Assembly (NCBI RefSeq): GCF_001658005.1 | Contig: NZ_CP015986.1 | Coordinates: forward strand, 1,489,501-1,553,500 | DNA length: 64,000 nt | Source of the DNA: Sphingobium sp. EP60837 | GTDB taxonomy: Bacteria; Pseudomonadota; Alphaproteobacteria; Sphingomonadales; Sphingomonadaceae | Reading direction: 5' to 3' | The notes under the pieces: model-generated | What the model saw: only the letters and a program-made list of their open reading frames with translations | What the model was told of the DNA's origin: nothing | Database searches by the model: none | Shown here: positions 60,120 to 64,000 of the stretch, in pieces | Layout of the letters: every line of letters starts with the position of its first letter | Position numbering within the stretch: the first letter of the stretch is position 1 | Position numbers and translations under genes: made by a program

Positions 60120-60875
60120 ATGGCCCCTTTCCAAGCCGCGCCGCCCGCGCTGTTCGCCCGTCCCGATGGCGTCCGGCTCGCCTATCGCCACCGCGCGGGC
60201 GCGGGGCCGACGATCGTCTTTCTGCCCGGATATATGTCCGACATGGAAGGTGGGAAGGCGGTGGCTATCGATGCCTGGGCGGCGAAGACCGGCCGGGCCA
60301 TGCTGCGCCTCGACTATGCAGGCAACGGCGCCAGCGAGGGCCGGTTCGAAGATGGCACGCTCGCCAGTTGGCGCGACGACGCGCTGCTGCTGATAGATGC
60401 GCTGACGCAAGGGCCCTTGCTGCTTGTCGGATCGTCCATGGGCGGCTGGCTTGCCTTGCTGATTGCGCGCGCCAGGCCCGATCGCGTGGCGGGGGTCGTC
60501 GGCATCGCCGCTGCGCCGGATTTCACGGAATGGGGCTTCAGCGACGCGGACAAGGCGCTGCTTGCGACGGAGGGACGGCTCCTGGAGCCCACGCCCTATG
60601 GCGACGATCCTTTGGTGACGACGCTCGCCTTCTGGCAGTCCGGCCAATCGCTGCGCCTGCTCGGCGGCGAGATTGCGATCGACTGCCCCGTGCGCCTGCT
60701 TCAGGGGCAGGAGGATCGCGACGTCCCCTGGCAGACCGCGCTGCGGCTGGCCCAGCGGCTGCGTTCATATGATGTGCAGACACTGCTGATTAAGGACGGC
60801 GACCACCGCCTGTCTCGCGACGGGGATATTGCGCTGCTGATCGGCACGCTCGGCAGCCTTTTGGACACGCTCTGA
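60120..60875 (+). CDS. Alpha/beta hydrolase
   Basis: 251 residues of the alpha/beta hydrolase fold. The nucleophile elbow is GSSMGG (Ser near residue 108), the acid lies in GQEDRDVPW and the catalytic His in KDGDHRLSR. LPGYMSDMEGGKAVAIDAWA and LDYAGNGASEGRFEDG are like the ABHD10/YtpA group of small thioesterase or esterase enzymes. There is no signal peptide. It overlaps the TPR gene by one base (TGATG). Confidence 0.85.
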   Translation: MAPFQAAPPALFARPDGVRLAYRHRAGAGPTIVFLPGYMSDMEGGKAVAIDAWAAKTGRAMLRLDYAGNGASEGRFEDGTLASWRDDALLLIDALTQGPLLLVGSSMGGWLALLIARARPDRVAGVVGIAAAPDFTEWGFSDADKALLATEGRLLEPTPYGDDPLVTTLAFWQSGQSLRLLGGEIAIDCPVRLLQGQEDRDVPWQTALRLAQRLRSYDVQTLLIKDGDHRLSRDGDIALLIGTLGSLLDTL

Positions 60876-61744
60876 TGCCTTTCTTCCTCTCGCTCCTCCT
60901 CCTGACCCCGCAAGCCTACGATCCGGAAACGGAAGCAGTCCTGAACCGCCCGAAAAGGGCGAGAGCCGCGCCCGTCGCGCCCTCCACTCCGCCATCCGCG
61001 CAGCCTGCCGCCGCGGACGGCCGTATTCCTGTCCCGGAAAAATTCGCCAAGCCGTTTCAGGCGTGCCTTGACCAAGCGCTGGAATCTCCCGACCAGGGCA
61101 TCGCTTTCGCGCAAAAATGGCGGCTGGAGGGGGGCGGCTTCTACGCCCGCCATTGCATGGGCTTCGCCTATGCCCGTGCCGAGCGGTGGGCGCCCGCTAT
61201 CGTCGCCTTCGAACAGGCTGCGGATGAAGCCGAACGGGGCGGGGAGATGGCCCAGAGCGCACGCCTTTGGGCACAGGCCGGTAACGCCGCCCTGGCGGCT
61301 GGCGACCCGGCGAAGGCGCGCAGCGGCTTCGACGCGGCGCTGGCGCGAGGTCTGCCCGATGGCATTGAAAAGGGCGAGACCCATCTTGATCGCGCCCGCG
61401 CCTTGGTCGCCCTCGGCGACGCCAAGGCCGCTCGCGAATCCCTTGATGTCGCGCTGACGCAAGCGCCGCAGGACCCGCTTGCCTGGCTCTTGTCCGCCAC
61501 GCTGGCCCGCCGATCGGGAGAATTGAAGCTTGCCCAGGCGCACATCGCGCGCGCGGTGCAGTTGTCGCCCGATGACGCATCCGTCGCGCTGGAGGAGGGC
61601 AATATCGCCGTCCTCACCGATCATGCCGATATCGCCCGTTCGGCCTGGCAGCGCGCCGTGAAGCTGGCGCCCCAGTCCTCTGCGGGGAAGGCGGCTGCCG
61701 ACAATCTCACCCGCCTGCCTGCCGCAACCCCGCCGCCGAGGTGA
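60875..61744 (+). CDS. Tetratricopeptide-repeat protein
   Basis: 289 residues. A short N-terminal hydrophobic stretch (FFLSLLLLTPQAY) suggests export or anchoring, then an Ala/Pro-rich linker and TPR-like helical pairs from about residue 70 to 275 (for example GGEMAQSARLWAQAGNAALAAGDPAKARSGFDAAL and LAQAHIARAVQLSPDDASVALEEGNIAVL). TPR proteins act as scaffolds; partners are unknown. Co-translated with the hydrolase. Confidence 0.78.
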   Translation: MPFFLSLLLLTPQAYDPETEAVLNRPKRARAAPVAPSTPPSAQPAAADGRIPVPEKFAKPFQACLDQALESPDQGIAFAQKWRLEGGGFYARHCMGFAYARAERWAPAIVAFEQAADEAERGGEMAQSARLWAQAGNAALAAGDPAKARSGFDAALARGLPDGIEKGETHLDRARALVALGDAKAARESLDVALTQAPQDPLAWLLSATLARRSGELKLAQAHIARAVQLSPDDASVALEEGNIAVLTDHADIARSAWQRAVKLAPQSSAGKAAADNLTRLPAATPPPR

Positions 61745-61750
61745 TGGCGG

Positions 61751-62455
61751 TCAGTTCAGGTAGAAATCGACCGTCGTGACCACCCGCACCTTTTTGTAGG
61801 GCGTGTCGCTCGACCCATCGGCCTCGCCGTCGCGCGGGTCGATCGAGAAATAGCCCTGCGTAGCACTCTTGATCCCGCCGACACTCGCCCCGCTGTCGCG
61901 TGCGAACTGTTCAGCCGCCGCTCGCGCGTCCTTGGTCGCGGCCGCAACCATCGGCGGTTTGACGTCATTAAGCTTGGTGAAGCTATACCGCATGCCCGAC
62001 CCTTCCTGCAGCGTCACGCCGCGCCGAACCAGATCGAACTGCTGCGCCACGGCCCGCTGTGCGCGTGCGATGTCGGTCGTGCGCAGCAACATGCGTTGCG
62101 TGATGGTGATCGTGTTCACGCCATTGTTGATGTATTGATTGACCCCTGCGCCGGTCGGCGTCAGCGCCTCGGGCTTGAAGCCGAGGCTCGTGAAATAGGC
62201 TTTCAACTCCTTGGTATTATTGTCGATCTCCGCCCGCACCGCAGGCAGGTCGAAGCCCGTCGCTGCATAGCTGATCGACCAGGTCGCGAGGTCGGCCGTC
62301 ACATTGCGTTCGGCCAATCCCCGAACGGTGACGGAGCGATCCGCTGCCTTCGCCCGCTTCAGCCCGTCGCCCAGCAAATAGCCGCCGCTCATGAGCCCAA
62401 GCGCCAGCAATCCGGCACAGCCCAGTAGCACCTTGTCGCGATACTCCAGCCCCAT
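61751..62455 (-). CDS. SIMPL-domain (DUF541) protein
   Basis: 234 residues from the ATG at 62453-62455, with AGGAGAGG before it; an ATG six codons earlier is also open. One N-terminal membrane helix (about 8-30, LLGCAGLLALGLMSGGYLLG) is followed by SIMPL domain sequence (VRGLAERNVTADLATWSISY, TITQRMLLRTTDI, GMRYSFTKLNDVKPPMV, ATKDARAAAEQFA). Family members form periplasmic oligomers and have been linked to oxidative stress tolerance; no enzymatic activity is known. Converges on the TPR gene. Confidence 0.83.
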   Translation of the reverse strand: MGLEYRDKVLLGCAGLLALGLMSGGYLLGDGLKRAKAADRSVTVRGLAERNVTADLATWSISYAATGFDLPAVRAEIDNNTKELKAYFTSLGFKPEALTPTGAGVNQYINNGVNTITITQRMLLRTTDIARAQRAVAQQFDLVRRGVTLQEGSGMRYSFTKLNDVKPPMVAAATKDARAAAEQFARDSGASVGGIKSATQGYFSIDPRDGEADGSSDTPYKKVRVVTTVDFYLN

Positions 62456-62557
62456 CTGCCTCTCCTCTTTCATCCCAGCCCGCGCCGCCCTATCTTGGGA
62501 ACATTCCTGCCTTACCCGAGATGAACCGTTGCTTTATGGCGACGAACGGAGCGACCC

Positions 62558-62992
62558 TTGACCAAATATCTGCACACGATGATCCGTGTAACCGACATCG
62601 ACCGCACGGTCGCCTTCTTCAACCTGCTCGGCCTTCAGGAGCAAAAACGCTTCGACAGTGAGCAGGGCCGCTACACGCTCGTTTTCCTCGCCGCGCCGGG
62701 AGATGAGGAGGCGCAGGTCGAACTTACCTATAATTGGCCCCCGGAAGATGGCAGCGCAGGCGAAACCTATGGCGAAGGGCGCAATTTCGGACATCTCGCC
62801 TACCGGGTCGATAATATCTACGACGTCTGCCAGCGGCTGATGGACGCAGGCGTCACGATCAACCGCCCCCCGCGCGACGGCCACATGGCTTTTGTCCGCA
62901 CGCCGGACAATATTTCGATCGAGCTGCTGCAGGATGGTTATCTCGAACCCGCCGAGCCGTGGGCCTCCATGCCAACTAGCGGTCATTGGTGA
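62558..62992 (+). CDS. Glyoxalase-fold (VOC) protein, probable lactoylglutathione lyase
   Basis: 144 residues of one betaalphabetabetabeta pair. Ligand positions fit glyoxalase I: His in KYLHTMIRV, Glu in VELTYNWPPE, His in NFGHLAYRVDNIYDVC, and Glu in ISIELLQDG. I accept the TTG at 62558, with GGAG six bases before, since it restores the His-containing first strand. gloB starts within 10 bases, making a methylglyoxal detoxification pair. GloA identity is likely but not certain among VOC proteins. Confidence 0.82.
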   Translation: MTKYLHTMIRVTDIDRTVAFFNLLGLQEQKRFDSEQGRYTLVFLAAPGDEEAQVELTYNWPPEDGSAGETYGEGRNFGHLAYRVDNIYDVCQRLMDAGVTINRPPRDGHMAFVRTPDNISIELLQDGYLEPAEPWASMPTSGHW

Positions 62993-62997
62993 GCGCC

Positions 62998-63720
62998 ATG
63001 CTGCAGGTCGTTCGCGTCCCCGTCCTCTCCGACAATTATGTCTGGCTGCTGCATGACGACGCCAGCGGCGAGACCGTTGCCGTCGATCCCGCCGTCGCTG
63101 ACCCGGTGCTGGTCGCAGCAGCCGAGCGGGGCTGGACGATCGGTCAGATATGGAACACCCATTGGCATGGCGATCATGTCGGCGGCAACGCGGCGATCAA
63201 GGCAGCGACGGGCTGCCGGATCACCGGACCCGCTGCGGAAGCGGGGAAGATCGGCACGCTTGACCGGCAGGTGGGGGAGGAGGATCAGGTCCGCATTGGC
63301 GGTCATGTGGCGACCGTCATGGAGGTGCCGGCTCACACTGCGGGGCACATCGCCTATCATCTTGCGGACGACCGGATCATCTTCGTCGGCGACACGCTCT
63401 TCGCCATGGGCTGCGGCCGGCTGTTCGAAGGGACGGCGGAGCAGATGTTCGCCAATATGGCGCGGTTCGCAGCGCTCCCGGACGAGACGACCGTCTATTG
63501 CGCACACGAATATACGCAGGGTAACGGTCGCTTCGCCCTTACGGTTGAGCCTGACAATCAGGCCCTGGCCGCCCGGATGAAGGAAGTGGATGCCGCGCGC
63601 GCTCGGGGCGAAGCCACCGTGCCGACCACCATAGGACAGGAGCGGGCTACCAATATCTTCATGCGGGCTGGCGATGTCGCGGAACTCGCGCGGCGCCGCA
63701 CTGCCAAGGATACGGCCTGA
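62998..63720 (+). CDS. gloB: Hydroxyacylglutathione hydrolase (glyoxalase II)
   Basis: 240 residues from the ATG at 62998 (MLQVVRVPVLSDNYVWLL); a GTG at 62989 is a possible earlier start. Metallo-beta-lactamase fold with THWHGDHVGG, later His in PAHTAGHIAYHL, Asp in FVGDTLFAMGCGRLFEG and His in YCAHEYTQGN. The C-terminal glutathione-binding helices end in RARGEATVPTTIGQERATN, typical of GloB. It hydrolyses S-lactoylglutathione to lactate, completing the pathway begun by the neighbour. Confidence 0.95.
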   Translation: MLQVVRVPVLSDNYVWLLHDDASGETVAVDPAVADPVLVAAAERGWTIGQIWNTHWHGDHVGGNAAIKAATGCRITGPAAEAGKIGTLDRQVGEEDQVRIGGHVATVMEVPAHTAGHIAYHLADDRIIFVGDTLFAMGCGRLFEGTAEQMFANMARFAALPDETTVYCAHEYTQGNGRFALTVEPDNQALAARMKEVDAARARGEATVPTTIGQERATNIFMRAGDVAELARRRTAKDTA

Positions 63721-63775
63721 CGGTTCCGGCGTTACTCCACCGTCTCCTTAAAAGGAGAAAAGCTGGAGAAGTGCC

Positions 63776-64000
63776 ATGCGGAAATGCATATATTTGGCGC
63801 CGCTGATATTGGCCGCCTGCGCGGGCGGGAACGAGCCTTCGCGCCTAACCGAAAGGCAGGCCGCTCGGCTCGAAACGGCGCTTCAGGGCAAGGTGGCGGG
63901 TGAACCGGTCAGCTGCGTCAATCGCAACTCCGCCGCCAGTCTGACGGCGATCAGCGACAGTGTGCTGCTCTACAGGGTCAGCGGACGGTTGATCTATCGC
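63776..64000 (+). CDS. Small lipoprotein, cut by window edge
   Basis: The first 75 codons, open to the window end. A signal peptide ends in the lipobox ILAACAGG, with lipidated Cys at residue 15. The sequence after it (SRLTERQAARLETALQGK and CVNRNSAASLTAISDSVLLYRV) resembles a small lipoprotein family I have seen only as unnamed proteins in sphingomonads. CTGGAGAAG precedes the ATG. No function can be given. Confidence 0.6.
   Translation, partial: MRKCIYLAPLILAACAGGNEPSRLTERQAARLETALQGKVAGEPVSCVNRNSAASLTAISDSVLLYRVSGRLIYR

Noticed and set aside
1..64000. CRISPR arrays, prophage structural genes, rRNA operons
   Set aside because: No regularly spaced repeats, cas genes, phage morphogenesis genes or rRNA sequence seen on either strand.

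Overview
The window reads as chromosome of a GC-rich alphaproteobacterium, most likely a sphingomonad (Sphingomonas/Sphingobium/Novosphingobium type). This rests on a MipZ division regulator close to a hemE-linked replication origin, the ppsR-maf-aroE-coaE-dnaQ gene order, a MaeB-type malic enzyme, a PgmG-like phosphomannomutase and an EipA-like (DUF1134) protein. I cannot name the species from sequence alone.

Bases 1-38190 are mostly housekeeping. A leftward operon (PEP synthase/PPDK regulatory protein, maf, aroE, coaE, dnaQ, then hpf) and the rightward hemE-hemJ pair diverge from a non-coding region with clustered DnaA boxes and GANTC sites; I call this the probable chromosomal origin. Next come panC, mipZ with a J-domain membrane protein, a phosphomannomutase, a FadL-type porin, ispG, an EamA exporter, ftsK, lolA, xth, ribA, an L,D-transpeptidase, the mutS-glnD pair and maeB. 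After these lie a cofE-cofD-cofC set for coenzyme F420, a flavin reductase, a NodB-like deacetylase, tRNA-Ser(GCU), an EipA-like protein, dinB, a DUF177 protein, a cytochrome bc1 chaperone, bamE, a LuxR-type regulator with a degenerate receiver, and a DUF1326/DUF2182 metal-binding pair. Two paralogous small-RNA-like elements, colinear over 134 bases without net indels, lie downstream of pgmG and of ftsK. A third, unrelated structured element lies between lolA and xth.

Bases 38191-59888 form an accessory, partly decayed region. It holds a frameshifted nucleoside hydrolase, a semialdehyde dehydrogenase/AraD1/GntR sugar-acid operon with a tandem 12-bp repeat upstream, a short-chain dehydrogenase fragment, a frameshifted GH3 glycosidase, a GH2 beta-galactosidase-type enzyme, IS3 and IS110 remnants, a flavoprotein oxidoreductase facing a TetR regulator across a palindromic operator, a GH39 glycosidase, an intact IS21-family element, yaaA and mlaA. 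It ends in a degenerate P4-type integrase beside tRNA-Leu(CAG), which suggests an old tRNA-targeted integration. The glycosidases and sugar-acid enzymes point to use of plant pentose/galactose polymers.

Bases 59889-64000 return to core genes: tRNA-Leu, an alpha/beta hydrolase with a TPR protein, a SIMPL-domain protein, a glyoxalase-fold protein with gloB, and the start of a small lipoprotein cut by the window edge.
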